This document shows, one piece after another, positions 34,932 to 44,438 of a stretch of 64,000 bases of DNA. Positions within the stretch are counted from its first letter, which is position 1, and every line of letters begins with the position of its first letter. This DNA comes from Desulfobacula sp964636495 (GTDB taxonomy: Bacteria > Desulfobacterota > Desulfobacteria > Desulfobacterales > Desulfobacteraceae), in contig CAZWSL010000003.1 in the NCBI GenBank assembly GCA_964636495.1, forward strand, positions 1 through 64,000, written 5' to 3'. A program made the translations under genes and the position numbers. The notes beneath the pieces are model-generated. The model made no database searches and was not told the DNA's origin. It saw only the letters and a program-made list of their open reading frames with translations.

Positions 34932-37643
34932 ATGACAAAATACATTTATCAATTTGGTCCGAATCAGACAGACGGCAATGCATCTGAGAAAAATCTTCTG
35001 GGCGGCAAAGGTGCAAATCTGGCGGAAATGGCCAGATTAGGTCTTCCGGTTCCTGCAGGTTTTACTATTTCAACTGAATGCTGCAGCCACTATTTTGTGC
35101 GTGGAGGCAGCTTTCCAGAGTCTCTGGCGTCAGAGCTTGACAATTCCATGGCAGTCATTGAACAGCAGATGGGAATGAAATTCGGGGACCCTGAAAATCC
35201 ATTGCTGGTTTCCTGCAGATCTGGTGCAAGAAGTTCCATGCCCGGCATGATGGAAACCATTCTCAATGTAGGGTTGTGTTCAGCTACAATTCCAGGTCTG
35301 GTGAGGAAGACAGATAATGAGTGGTTTGTTTATGATGCATATAGAAGATTGATCATGATGTACTCTGATGTGGTTATGGAAAAAGCGGAACAGATTGAGT
35401 CTCAGGATGGGCTGGGTATCCGCCTCCACCTTGAAATGATGATGAATAACCTGAAAAATGACAAGGGCTATGAAACGGATACAGATATACCCATTGAAGA
35501 TATGAAGGCTCTCTGCAGCAGATTTAAAAAGAAAATCAAGGCCTATCTCAATGCAGAATTTCCAGATGACCCGAAAGAGCAGCTTCTTGGTTCCATTGGA
35601 GCGGTTTTTAAAAGCTGGTATGGAAAAAGAGCTGTCTCCTATCGGCGCATCGAGCATATTCCTGATTCCTGGGGAACAGCCGTTAATGTTCAGAGCATGG
35701 TTTTCGGAAACCTGGGATCAACATCGGCAACTGGTGTTGCATTTACACGTGATCCAGCCACAGGTGAGAACAAATTTTACGGAGAGTGGCTGATCAATGC
35801 CCAGGGAGAGGATGTGGTTGCAGGCACACGGACCCCCAATCCGTTGAACACCGACACAAAAAATGCACAGAATGAGCATCTTGAGTCCCTTGAAGAATCA
35901 ATGCCAGGGCTTTACAACCAGCTGTTTGATATCCGGAACCTGCTGGAACAGCACTATAAAGATATGCAGGATATCGAGTTTACCATCCAGGAGGGTATCC
36001 TCTACATGCTGCAGTGCAGGGTGGGAAAACGTACAGCCACGGCTGCGTTGAACATGGCGATGGACATGCTGGAAGAGGGAATGATCAGTGAGAAGGAAAT
36101 GGTGTTAAGAATTCAACCGAAAAATCTGGATGATCTGTTGCATCCCATTGTGGATCCGGATAACGAAAAAACAGCAGTCCAGATTGCAGAAGGGCTTCCC
36201 GCAGGTCCGGGCGGGGCTTCCGGGCAGATCGTGTTTACATCTGAAGATGCAGTAAACTGGGCAAAGAGCGGGAAAAATGTGATTCTTATTCGAGAGGAAA
36301 CCAACCCTGAAGATATCGAAGGTATGAGGGCTGCCAAAGCTATCCTTACGGCCCGGGGAGGCATGACCAGTCATGCCGCTCTGGTGGCAAGGGGCTGGGG
36401 AAAATGTTGTATTGTCGGGGCAGGTGCACTGAAAATTGATTTTATTAAAAAGTGTGTCCGTGTCGGTACCCACACCCTCCATGAAGGCGATTTTGTTACC
36501 TTGAACGGAACCAGAGGTATGGTCTATCAGGGGAAGCTAAAGATGAAAGATGCCTCAGAAAATCCAAGATTTAAAAAGTTCATGGATATTGCCGACATCT
36601 ACCGGACCATGAAGGTCAGAACCAACGCTGACACACCTGAAGATTCAGAAAAAGCACTTGAATTTGGTGCTGAAGGCATAGGGCTTTTCCGTACAGAACA
36701 TATGTTTTATGGAGCAGACTCGGAAAAAGCACTTTTTCTGCTGCGCAAGATGATACTGAGCCGTACGCCGGAAGAAAGACAGCAGGCGCTGGATGAGCTT
36801 TTCCCTCATGTAAAGATGGAGATCGCCCGTACCATGGAGGTAATGGACAATCTCCCTGTAACCATCCGGCTCCTGGATCCGCCGCTGCATGAATTCATCC
36901 CTCAGTCAACTGAGAATCAGCAGGAAATTGCTGACGCCCTTGTTATTGACCTGGAGGAAGTCGTCAGGCGTGGAGAACTGCTGAAGGAATCCAATCCCAT
37001 GATAGGTCACAGAGGAGTAAGGCTTGGAATTACTTTTCCGGAAATTACAAGAATGCAGGTCAAGGCGATTTTTGAAGCCAGTGCGGATCTGATCAGGAGC
37101 GGGAAAAATCCCTTACCGGAGATAATGGTTCCAGTGACCTGCAATGAAAAAGAGCTGGAGTTTGTTCAGCAGATTACTGAAGAGGTTTACCAGCAGGTGT
37201 GCAACGCATTTGGCCTTGAAACGATTCCTTACATGTACGGTACAATGATTGAAATACCACGGGCCGCTCTTATTGCCGATAAAATGGCTGAACATGCTCA
37301 ATTTTTTTCCTTTGGCACCAACGATCTCACACAGATGTCCTTTGGATTTTCACGGGATGATATCGGATCATTCATGAATGATTACATCGATAATGCCATA
37401 TTAAACTCAGATCCTTTTGAAACCCTGGACCAGGAAGCTGTTGGATCCCTGATTGAAATCTCTGTGGAAAAAGGACAGAAATGCAGGCCGGATATCAAAC
37501 TGGGTATCTGCGGGGAGCACGGCGGTGATCCGGCTTCTGTTGAGTTCTGTCACAGGACCGGTTTGACCTATGTGTCATGTTCACCTTACCGGGTGCCCAT
37601 TGCCAGACTGGCAGCTGCCCAGGCAGCCATCAAGCACGGATAA
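34932..37643 (+). CDS. ppdK: Pyruvate, phosphate dikinase
   Basis: 903 aa, full length. The enzyme interconverts pyruvate, ATP and phosphate with phosphoenolpyruvate, AMP and pyrophosphate, serving gluconeogenesis or pyrophosphate-linked glycolysis in the cytoplasm. The N-terminal ATP-grasp domain has LLGGKGANLAEMARLGLPVP. The phospho-carrier His481 lies in GGMTSHAALVARGWG, next to the regulatory Thr. The C-terminal PEP domain has GIGLFRTEHMF, FGTNDLTQM and GICGEHGGDP. A DUF299 regulator is encoded convergently just downstream. A hairpin with T-run follows the stop. Confidence 0.97.
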   Translation: MTKYIYQFGPNQTDGNASEKNLLGGKGANLAEMARLGLPVPAGFTISTECCSHYFVRGGSFPESLASELDNSMAVIEQQMGMKFGDPENPLLVSCRSGARSSMPGMMETILNVGLCSATIPGLVRKTDNEWFVYDAYRRLIMMYSDVVMEKAEQIESQDGLGIRLHLEMMMNNLKNDKGYETDTDIPIEDMKALCSRFKKKIKAYLNAEFPDDPKEQLLGSIGAVFKSWYGKRAVSYRRIEHIPDSWGTAVNVQSMVFGNLGSTSATGVAFTRDPATGENKFYGEWLINAQGEDVVAGTRTPNPLNTDTKNAQNEHLESLEESMPGLYNQLFDIRNLLEQHYKDMQDIEFTIQEGILYMLQCRVGKRTATAALNMAMDMLEEGMISEKEMVLRIQPKNLDDLLHPIVDPDNEKTAVQIAEGLPAGPGGASGQIVFTSEDAVNWAKSGKNVILIREETNPEDIEGMRAAKAILTARGGMTSHAALVARGWGKCCIVGAGALKIDFIKKCVRVGTHTLHEGDFVTLNGTRGMVYQGKLKMKDASENPRFKKFMDIADIYRTMKVRTNADTPEDSEKALEFGAEGIGLFRTEHMFYGADSEKALFLLRKMILSRTPEERQQALDELFPHVKMEIARTMEVMDNLPVTIRLLDPPLHEFIPQSTENQQEIADALVIDLEEVVRRGELLKESNPMIGHRGVRLGITFPEITRMQVKAIFEASADLIRSGKNPLPEIMVPVTCNEKELEFVQQITEEVYQQVCNAFGLETIPYMYGTMIEIPRAALIADKMAEHAQFFSFGTNDLTQMSFGFSRDDIGSFMNDYIDNAILNSDPFETLDQEAVGSLIEISVEKGQKCRPDIKLGICGEHGGDPASVEFCHRTGLTYVSCSPYRVPIARLAAAQAAIKHG

Positions 37644-37652
37644 ACTGGTTTT

Positions 37653-37695
37653 AAGGCCTGAAAGGATACAGATGAAGTATTTTTTCAGGCCTTTT
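37653..37695. terminator. Rho-independent terminator of ppdK
   Basis: AAGGCCTGAAA (37653-37663) pairs perfectly with TTTCAGGCCTT (37683-37693), an 11-bp stem followed by TTTT. In the plus direction this ends ppdK transcription. The A-run on the opposite strand could also serve the convergent regulator gene that ends at 37781. Confidence 0.8.
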
Positions 37696-37780
37696 GCTTA
37701 CTCTGTGGCTCAGTGTTTCTGATAAAAACAGCTGAATACCGGAAAAATCCTGCTCAAGCCGGGATAACTTTACTGCGTCA

Positions 37781-38623
37781 TTATAAATGGGCTCTGTTTT
37801 TAAACCGGCGTGTGATCATTTCAATAATTTCTTCCGCACTGGTCTCAATGGGTTTATCGCTGACATTGATCATTGAAAATCCGCTGGTAATATAATATTT
37901 CTGTGCCGCCTGAATTTCGATCTCAATATCCTTGCGGGAGGAGTAGGAGTAAATATCCCAGGTACCAAGGCTTTCCTGACGCATCTTCCGATGAGCAAGC
38001 AGCTGATCGGCATTTATTGTTAAAGCAATGACTCTGCGGCGGTCAACTTCCTTCAGGGTATACGGCATGCCAACGCCGGGTATATAGGGTATATTGGCCA
38101 CTTTCCATCCCAGAACCGACATATACATGGATAGAGGGGTTTTTCCCGCCCTGGATAACCCGACAATAACAATTTCCGCCTGTGAAAGGGTTTCAGGGTT
38201 TAAGCCGTCATCATGGGACAGGGCAAAATCAATAGCTGATATCTGCTTCATGTCTACGTGATGAATCTCTCTGTAAAGGCCTGGCTTCTCCAAAGGTTTA
38301 ATATCTAAAAAAGTCTCGGTTTTTGAAATGACCGGTCCCATCAGGTCAATGGTAACAATTCCATTATCCAGTCCCTTGCGGGTGAGATATTGTCTCAGAT
38401 TTCGATTCACAACAGTATGGACGATCATACTCTCTATATCTTTTACCTTTTCAATCATCTCATCTACCTGGTTTTCCGTTCTGATATGCGGCACTTTGAT
38501 AACCGTAATATTGCTTTCCGGAAACTGAACCAGGGTGGATTCCACTAGATTGAAGGCATTGATACCTTCACCGCATGAGGCCACATAGATCATCTGGAAT
38601 TTTTTCTTCTTCTTGCTGGTCAT
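37781..38623 (-). CDS. Pyruvate, phosphate dikinase/PEP synthase regulatory protein (DUF299 kinase-pyrophosphorylase)
   Basis: 280 aa protein of the PpsR/PDRP family, which switches PPDK or PEP synthase off by ADP-dependent phosphorylation of a Thr beside the catalytic His and on again by phosphate-dependent removal. The P-loop GLSRAGKT is at residues 155-162, within the family motif GxSRxxKTPxS. The following segments KVANIPYIPGVGMP and LTINADQLLAHRKMR are also family-typical. It is convergent with ppdK (137 bp apart), so dikinase rather than PEP synthase is the expected target. An ATG at 38623 with GGAG upstream is used. Confidence 0.93.
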   Translation of the reverse strand: MTSKKKKKFQMIYVASCGEGINAFNLVESTLVQFPESNITVIKVPHIRTENQVDEMIEKVKDIESMIVHTVVNRNLRQYLTRKGLDNGIVTIDLMGPVISKTETFLDIKPLEKPGLYREIHHVDMKQISAIDFALSHDDGLNPETLSQAEIVIVGLSRAGKTPLSMYMSVLGWKVANIPYIPGVGMPYTLKEVDRRRVIALTINADQLLAHRKMRQESLGTWDIYSYSSRKDIEIEIQAAQKYYITSGFSMINVSDKPIETSAEEIIEMITRRFKNRAHL

Positions 38624-38647
38624 TAATGAGGTCTCCTTTTAAAACTG

Positions 38648-38677
38648 CCTGATTTTTTTATTCGTATATGAATCAGG
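38648..38677. repeat. Inverted repeat CCTGATT-N16-AATCAGG upstream of the DUF299 gene
   Basis: The arms 38648-38654 and 38671-38677 are perfect complements. Read on the minus strand it follows the sigma-54 regulator gene (ending at 38799) and is succeeded by a short TTTT, so it may be a weak terminator for that operon. Its position close to the DUF299 start also allows an operator role. Confidence 0.35.
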
Positions 38678-38798
38678 GGATCAGGTCAATCTGATTTGTT
38701 ACTGATTAAATGATTGGTTTTCAGTTACTGGCCTCCAGGAGAAGATGCAACTGGTAGTGGTTTCACGTTCCGGGGTGAAACAGGTGGAAAATATGACT

Positions 38799-40220
38799 TT
38801 ATCCTTTGCGGTAACAGGACATATCTATTTTAAGTCTTTTAATTATTTTCTGAATAGAAGCCCTTTCCAGTCCACTGATTCGTGCTGTTTCAGAAATATT
38901 TCCTTTAGTATCCTTAAACATATTATGAAGATAATTTCTTGAGAAGAGGTCAAGCACCTCTTTTTTAGCCTCATTATAGGGAGTATAGTGCCCTAAATTA
39001 ATTGTATCCATGGCTGTGCCGCCTGATTCTGAGGTGTTTTCTCCGTCAATGGTCTGAATAAGGCTGAAATCAATATTTTTTCCATTGGAAAAAACTGCCA
39101 GCCTCCTGACATAATTTAATAACTCCCTTACGTTCCCTTTCCACTCTTTTCTTGATAGATAATTCAGAGCTGCCGGATCAATTTCCACGGGTTCCATATC
39201 AAGTTCCTGGCAGCTTTTTATTAAAAATTCCCGTGCAAGGACAGAGATATCTTCTTTTCTCTCTCGTAAAGGTGGAACTTTGACAGATAATACATTCAGG
39301 CGATAGTATAAATCTTCACGAAAGCTTCCATCTCTGATTTTCTGTTTAAGATTCTGGTTGGTTATGGCGATTATTCTGACATTAACTGTTTTTGAAGAGT
39401 TGCTGCCGACCGGCTTGACTTCCTTGTCCTGTAAAAATTTTAACAGTTTTGCCTGGATGGCAGGGGAGATATCTCCAATTTCATCTAGGATTAATGTTCC
39501 CTTGTCAGCAGACATGAAAAAGCCTTTCCTGTCCCTGTCAGCTCCTGTAAAAGCCCCTTTTACATGGCCGAAAAGTTCACTTTCAAGCAGCTGTTCCGGA
39601 ATTGCAGGGCAGTGCAGAGAGTGGCAGGAAGCATTTTTTCTCTTTGACAGATCATGGATGATCCTTGCTACATACTCTTTGCCGCTGCCAGATTCTCCGG
39701 TAACCAGAATGGAATAATCTGTTGAAGCAATGGCTGTAATCTCTTCTTTAAGCTTTATCATTCTGCTGCTTTCGCAAACCAGTCTATTGTCTGGTTTCAG
39801 TCTCTTTATCATATCCTGGAGACGTTGATTTTCACTTGACAACCTGTAATGTTCAATTGCTCTTTCCACAGTATGATAGAGTGTTGCCCTGTCAACTGGT
39901 TTTGTCAAAAAATCCCATGCGCCTTTTTTTAATGCTCTGACAGCTGTCTCCACTGTTCCATGCCCTGTTATCATGATAACGCACAGGCGGGCGTTAATTC
40001 TGATTCCCTCTTTCAGGAGTTCCTGTCCGCTGATTCCCGGCATTCTAAGATCAGAGAGCATGACACCAATATTTTTTTTCTTTAATATGTCAACCGCCTC
40101 TTCTCCTGATAAGGCACCTGCAATCTCTATGGGAGAAAAGTTTTTCTTAAGGTTTCTGATTATTCCTGTTAAAAAATCCCTGTTATCATCAACAACAAGA
40201 ATAGCAAATTTATTCTTCAA
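38799..40220 (-). CDS. NtrC-family sigma-54-dependent response regulator
   Basis: 473 aa from a TTG at 40220 with AAAGGA 7 bases upstream; the open frame reaches an ATG at 40277, but that start would lie 65 bases inside the kinase gene and add residues ahead of the REC domain. REC domain: acidic pair D11/D12, phospho-acceptor D57 in SDLRMPGISG, Lys in FLTKPVD. AAA+ domain: GESGSGKEYVARII, GAFTGA loop in HVKGAFTGADRD, and the FREDLYYRLNVLSVKVPPLRER segment. C-terminal Fis-type helix-turn-helix: TKGNISETARISGLERASIQ. It activates sigma-54 promoters when phosphorylated, presumably by the sensor kinase encoded directly upstream and overlapping it. Confidence 0.93.
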   Translation of the reverse strand: MKNKFAILVVDDNRDFLTGIIRNLKKNFSPIEIAGALSGEEAVDILKKKNIGVMLSDLRMPGISGQELLKEGIRINARLCVIMITGHGTVETAVRALKKGAWDFLTKPVDRATLYHTVERAIEHYRLSSENQRLQDMIKRLKPDNRLVCESSRMIKLKEEITAIASTDYSILVTGESGSGKEYVARIIHDLSKRKNASCHSLHCPAIPEQLLESELFGHVKGAFTGADRDRKGFFMSADKGTLILDEIGDISPAIQAKLLKFLQDKEVKPVGSNSSKTVNVRIIAITNQNLKQKIRDGSFREDLYYRLNVLSVKVPPLRERKEDISVLAREFLIKSCQELDMEPVEIDPAALNYLSRKEWKGNVRELLNYVRRLAVFSNGKNIDFSLIQTIDGENTSESGGTAMDTINLGHYTPYNEAKKEVLDLFSRNYLHNMFKDTKGNISETARISGLERASIQKIIKRLKIDMSCYRKG

Positions 40221-42636
40221 GTCTAATCCTTTCAACTGGAAAATACATTTTAAAACATGTGGTTTCATCATTTTCAACCTCTATGCTGCCTCCAAGGTCG
40301 CTTATAAAACCATAAACAACTGCCAGGCCTAATCCTGTTCCCTTACCAATATCTTTTGTTGTAAAAAAGGGATCAAAAATATTGCTCATAATGCTGTCAG
40401 GAATTCCAGGACCATTATCCTGGATAGACAACAGAACTTTATTCCCTCTATCTGCTTTGCTGGTAGTGATTTCAACCTTTCCACCTGCATCCTGCAGTGC
40501 ATCAAATGCATTGATCCATATATTGGTTAAGATCTGTTCCAGGATAGTAGCATCACACTTAATATCAGGCAAGCCGCTTTCCAGTGATGATACAATCGTG
40601 ATCTCTTTTGAGGCAGCCTGTGTCTGAAATATCTTTATGGCATCTGTAACAACATCATTGATATTACATACACCTGAAATCACCTGTTTGGGTCTGGACA
40701 GTTTTAGCAGCTCCTGAACAACCTTTTTAACGCTTCCTGTATGCTTTTCAATCACTTTGATATCTTCAAGTATCTCCTGTTCCCAGACAGCATCTTTAAC
40801 AAGATCAGTATAGCAGCTGATGACACCCAGTGGATTATTAATCTCGTGGGCAACACCGGCAGCTATTTTACCGACAGAACTTAAGCGTTCCGCCTGCTGC
40901 ATTCTGAGCATCATCTGTTTTTCCAGAGTGACTTCCCGTGCATACAGCACAATTCTCAAGTCTGCCTCTTCTCTTTTTGGCAGTGGATAGAGGTAAATCC
41001 TGAATGATCTGTTATCAGATATTTCAATCTCACGGCTGATAGGAGCCTGTTTTTCAGACATTTTGAAAAAGATGGAGTTTTCTATGTTTTCAGATTCAGC
41101 TAAAGCAAGAAAATTTTTCAGCTCTTTCTCCCTTTCATTTTTTGCTTTTTTCAAGAGCATCTCACGGCTGCCTCTGTTTGCCATTAGAATATGGCACTCC
41201 ATGTCTATTAATAAAAGAGGATCAGAAATACCCTCAAAAACAGACTGGAGCATATCATTCTGGAATCTGATATTGGAAGATGCCTGGATATTTTCTATCA
41301 GAATGGCCATCTGCTGCCCCAGTCCCAGTAAAACAGATGGATTTAATTCTTTCAAATCCGGCATGTTAACCCATGATATACTTAAAATCCCCCAATGACT
41401 TTCCTGTGACTTGACCGGTAAATAGAGCGTGTTATCCTCAGACAGGATTTCATTTTTCCACAGGATTTTTTTTATGCTGTTATTTATTGTGGTATCTTTT
41501 AAATCTTTTTTCCAGGCATAGGACTGCTCAGACGCTATTGTACAGTGATATATCACCTGGTCTGCCTCAAATCTTTTTCCGATACTCTCAATTGCACCGG
41601 CAATAACTTCCCTGGTATTAAGGGCCTCACCGAACCGGGACAGTATGTCGATAAACAGTTTTACATCTCCCCTGTGTTTTTGGGCTTTGTCATTTATCTC
41701 CTTGGTCCTGTCCCCGACTTTTTTCTCAAGATTTTGAGCATAGCCCTCAAGTTCATTGCGTGCATCGGCAAGGCATATGGCAAGCTCTCCAACACCTTCG
41801 ATCAGGCCTTCTATCTCACCTTTCTCTTTTAAACGGTCAATAATCTGCAACTCCTGCTTCCCGGAAAATTGTGTTTTAAAAATAGTTGTCAGATTGTGAA
41901 GATTTTTCATTACAAGGCGGTCAAAAAAGAGAGAAATAAGACCTGCAAAAAGCAGAATACCAAGAAGATAGAAGCTAAGATACTGTGATGTTACTTCCTT
42001 TGCAGGTCCTGTTATCAAATCAACCGGAAATCCGGCAACAACAACACCTCCCACTTCTCCGGGTGTATAGTGAAATCCGTTTTTGCCCCCATAAATCTCC
42101 AGTAATTCAACAGGTGCATCTTCCGGTCGTCCGTGACAATGCATACACGATTCTTTAAAAATCACCGGGCGGGCAACAATATGATATTTAACATTGTTTA
42201 CCATTGCATCATCCTCCCAGATTTTCACATCCCTGTTATTGTCAAATTTGTCAATTAAACTTTTTTCAAATATATCTGGCGATGATTCAGAATTTCGCGG
42301 TTTTTTTGACACTCTTCTATAGTGGTAGTGCTGATTCTCTTTTATATTCATACGGGACATTACTTCTCTTGAAATATATGATGAAGACATCGCTTTTAGA
42401 ATGAATCGATCTTTTGGCAGCGAGTCGAACATTTCCGGGCGTAATACAGTTCTAACATAATCCATTACAGCATCTGACTGGGCAAGAAGCATTTGAGAGC
42501 GCTGGCTGATCTGAGATTTCATTATGGAATTAAAATGAAAATATAAAATAATACTGATGCAGCTGCCTAAAGCAAGAGCAAAAAGTACCAGCCCTGTTAT
42601 GAATTTTATTCTAAGACTCAAATTTGTTAAAAACAT
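40210..42636 (-). CDS. Membrane sensor histidine kinase with periplasmic haem-c (DUF3365/Tll0287-like) domain
   Basis: 808 aa. A membrane helix spans about 11-33 and a second about 219-238. Between them is a periplasmic DUF3365-type domain with a single c-type haem motif CMHCH at residues 164-168 and the companion segment RPVIFKES. The cytoplasmic part has a HAMP-like linker and coiled coil (about 240-315), GAF-like and PAS-like regions, then a HisKA domain with phospho-acceptor His597 in GVAHEINNPLG. The HATPase domain has DNGPGIPDSI and GKGTGLGLAVVYG. The probable input is redox state or a haem ligand such as NO, CO or O2 in the periplasm; this is inferred from the haem site. The cognate regulator overlaps its 3' end. 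Confidence 0.92.
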   Translation of the reverse strand: MFLTNLSLRIKFITGLVLFALALGSCISIILYFHFNSIMKSQISQRSQMLLAQSDAVMDYVRTVLRPEMFDSLPKDRFILKAMSSSYISREVMSRMNIKENQHYHYRRVSKKPRNSESSPDIFEKSLIDKFDNNRDVKIWEDDAMVNNVKYHIVARPVIFKESCMHCHGRPEDAPVELLEIYGGKNGFHYTPGEVGGVVVAGFPVDLITGPAKEVTSQYLSFYLLGILLFAGLISLFFDRLVMKNLHNLTTIFKTQFSGKQELQIIDRLKEKGEIEGLIEGVGELAICLADARNELEGYAQNLEKKVGDRTKEINDKAQKHRGDVKLFIDILSRFGEALNTREVIAGAIESIGKRFEADQVIYHCTIASEQSYAWKKDLKDTTINNSIKKILWKNEILSEDNTLYLPVKSQESHWGILSISWVNMPDLKELNPSVLLGLGQQMAILIENIQASSNIRFQNDMLQSVFEGISDPLLLIDMECHILMANRGSREMLLKKAKNEREKELKNFLALAESENIENSIFFKMSEKQAPISREIEISDNRSFRIYLYPLPKREEADLRIVLYAREVTLEKQMMLRMQQAERLSSVGKIAAGVAHEINNPLGVISCYTDLVKDAVWEQEILEDIKVIEKHTGSVKKVVQELLKLSRPKQVISGVCNINDVVTDAIKIFQTQAASKEITIVSSLESGLPDIKCDATILEQILTNIWINAFDALQDAGGKVEITTSKADRGNKVLLSIQDNGPGIPDSIMSNIFDPFFTTKDIGKGTGLGLAVVYGFISDLGGSIEVENDETTCFKMYFPVERIRLEE

Positions 42637-42730
42637 CTTTAATTCTCCCTTTTGAATGATATCAAAATAGATAATCCACTGATAAATTGCAAGGCTTGAA
42701 TACGGGAGAAAGAGTTGTTAAAAGGATGTT

Positions 42731-44428
42731 TTAAAACTGCTTTTCCGCTTTATACAAATCTTCCAGAAGATCTTCCACCCACTGGTATCGTTTGTTAACA
42801 TCATAAGATACAGCTTTGAGTATTATGTTTTCCAGAGAAGGGCAGATAGTGGATCGGTAACTTCCGGGAGCGGTAACCTGCTCTTTTAGTTTCAGCCATT
42901 TCTGCAGTGACCCTCTTTTACTGTTAAAGGGAAGATTGCCTGTTACTGCAAGATATAGTATCAATCCCAGGGCATAGATGTCACTTCTCGGATCTCCCCG
43001 CCTTCCCTGTATCAGTTCCGGTGCAAGATAGAGAAGATTGCCCTGGGGACCGAGGCCTGCTGCCACAATAGGATCTGGTTTGAGATCGCTTGATGCAAGT
43101 CCCATATCAATTACATTGATTTTTTTTCTGTCGTCAAGCAGAATGATATGGGGTCTGAGATCGTGGTGAACAATACCTGCAGCATGCAGAGATGCCAGAA
43201 AGTCACACAGCTGGGAAAAAACAGGCAGAATCAAATCGTCGTTCAAATGTCCTTTTTCTAAAATCGATATAAGGCTTTCTCCTTGAACAGTTTCAAGCAC
43301 CAGAACATCTCCTGTCCGCTCCCGCACTTTTGGCAGACAGGGGTGTGATATACTGTTAAACAACTGCAGTTCTGTTTCAAGGCACGATTTATATAATGGA
43401 TTCTGCAACACCTCATCAAAACCGATTTTAAGAGCGATTTTATCTTTAGATACGGTATCATAGCCATTGTAAAGCCAGGACATTGCACCGGCTGCAACCG
43501 GATCAGTAACAGCATAATCACTGATAAAACTGGGTTGAAGAGCGGATCCCTGGCGTGCTGAACGGATGTAACTCCTCAAGGAGCCAAGTGATGCCTGCAG
43601 CACATCAAGCTCATCACCTGAGCCGACTATTCCACTCTCTTTTTTCTTTTCATCCATGATAGAAAGCATGACACCGAGACGTTCAATAACCAGTCGCTGG
43701 AAAAGAAGATTCAAAAGCCACAGCAGGATAATGCTTGAGCTGAGTGTTATGCCGAAAATCACAAGGCTTCCCTGCCATGCCTCACGCAGTGATGCTGAAA
43801 CAGGAACAGCCACAGAGTTGATGCCTGCAAGATCTCCAGCCTGAAATCTGAATCCTCCAAAGGTGCCATATTTATCGATAAGAACCTGTGGAGCATCTTT
43901 CACATTTCCATGACAGCGGATACAGGTTTCAGAGAAGTAATCAGGTACCATTGAGATAAAAAAAGCCTCTCCATTTTTTTTCATTACACCCTGCCAGAAG
44001 GATCTTTCCGGATCATCTTCAAACCAGTCAAACATCTTTTCTTCAAAAGGGTCAGCAAGATTTCTCGGGTTATGGGGATTGAGTGAAACCCTGCGATAAA
44101 CATAGTTGGGCATGGCTTCTGCAAAATGTTCCATGATCGTAGTGCTGATATAAGTGGTAGACATTGCCTCAATAATAAAGGTTTCAAGGCCGTGAAGTTC
44201 ATACATTTTTGGTCTGAGTTCCTCTTTTACATAGGATCTGATGGATTCCACCTCTCTTAAGATAACCTCGGACTTGGTCATGGCTTCATCCATCAGCAGC
44301 CTGCGGGTGTTCCAGAATGAGAGTATTGACAGGAGAAGACCTCCCCCTATAAGTATAAGGGCAGACCAGAGAAAAAACCGTTTTTTAAGATTGGTGGTTG
44401 CTACCTGTCCATGTCTTCTTTTTTTCAT
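42731..44428 (-). CDS. Haem-c (DUF3365) sensor fused to a degenerate Ser/Thr protein kinase domain
   Basis: 565 aa. A membrane helix at about 20-38, a periplasmic DUF3365-type domain with haem motif CIRCH at 169-173, and a second helix at about 222-245 mirror the neighbouring histidine kinase. After a short linker comes a Hanks-type kinase fold (about 305-560). Lys334 in IALKIG matches the ATP-anchoring Lys, but no glycine-rich loop is recognisable. The catalytic loop reads HHDLRPHI (421-428) where HRDLKPEN is expected, so Lys is Arg and the metal-binding Asn is Ile. The DFG motif is DMG (441-443). APE and the later DxxxLG elements are normal. It is probably a pseudokinase or weak kinase acting as a haem-gated scaffold. 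It starts 10 bp after the phosphoesterase gene ends. Confidence 0.85.
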   Translation of the reverse strand: MKKRRHGQVATTNLKKRFFLWSALILIGGGLLLSILSFWNTRRLLMDEAMTKSEVILREVESIRSYVKEELRPKMYELHGLETFIIEAMSTTYISTTIMEHFAEAMPNYVYRRVSLNPHNPRNLADPFEEKMFDWFEDDPERSFWQGVMKKNGEAFFISMVPDYFSETCIRCHGNVKDAPQVLIDKYGTFGGFRFQAGDLAGINSVAVPVSASLREAWQGSLVIFGITLSSSIILLWLLNLLFQRLVIERLGVMLSIMDEKKKESGIVGSGDELDVLQASLGSLRSYIRSARQGSALQPSFISDYAVTDPVAAGAMSWLYNGYDTVSKDKIALKIGFDEVLQNPLYKSCLETELQLFNSISHPCLPKVRERTGDVLVLETVQGESLISILEKGHLNDDLILPVFSQLCDFLASLHAAGIVHHDLRPHIILLDDRKKINVIDMGLASSDLKPDPIVAAGLGPQGNLLYLAPELIQGRRGDPRSDIYALGLILYLAVTGNLPFNSKRGSLQKWLKLKEQVTAPGSYRSTICPSLENIILKAVSYDVNKRYQWVEDLLEDLYKAEKQF

Positions 44429-44438
44429 ATCATATTCC

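Noticed and set aside
36105..36482. 125-codon minus-strand frame opposite ppdK
   Set aside because: It is antisense to the highly conserved phosphohistidine domain of the dikinase and has no recognisable motif.
42731..44428. Calling the haem-sensor fusion an active Ser/Thr kinase
   Set aside because: The catalytic loop lacks the Lys and Asn needed for normal phosphotransfer and the glycine loop is absent, so only a kinase-like fold is claimed.
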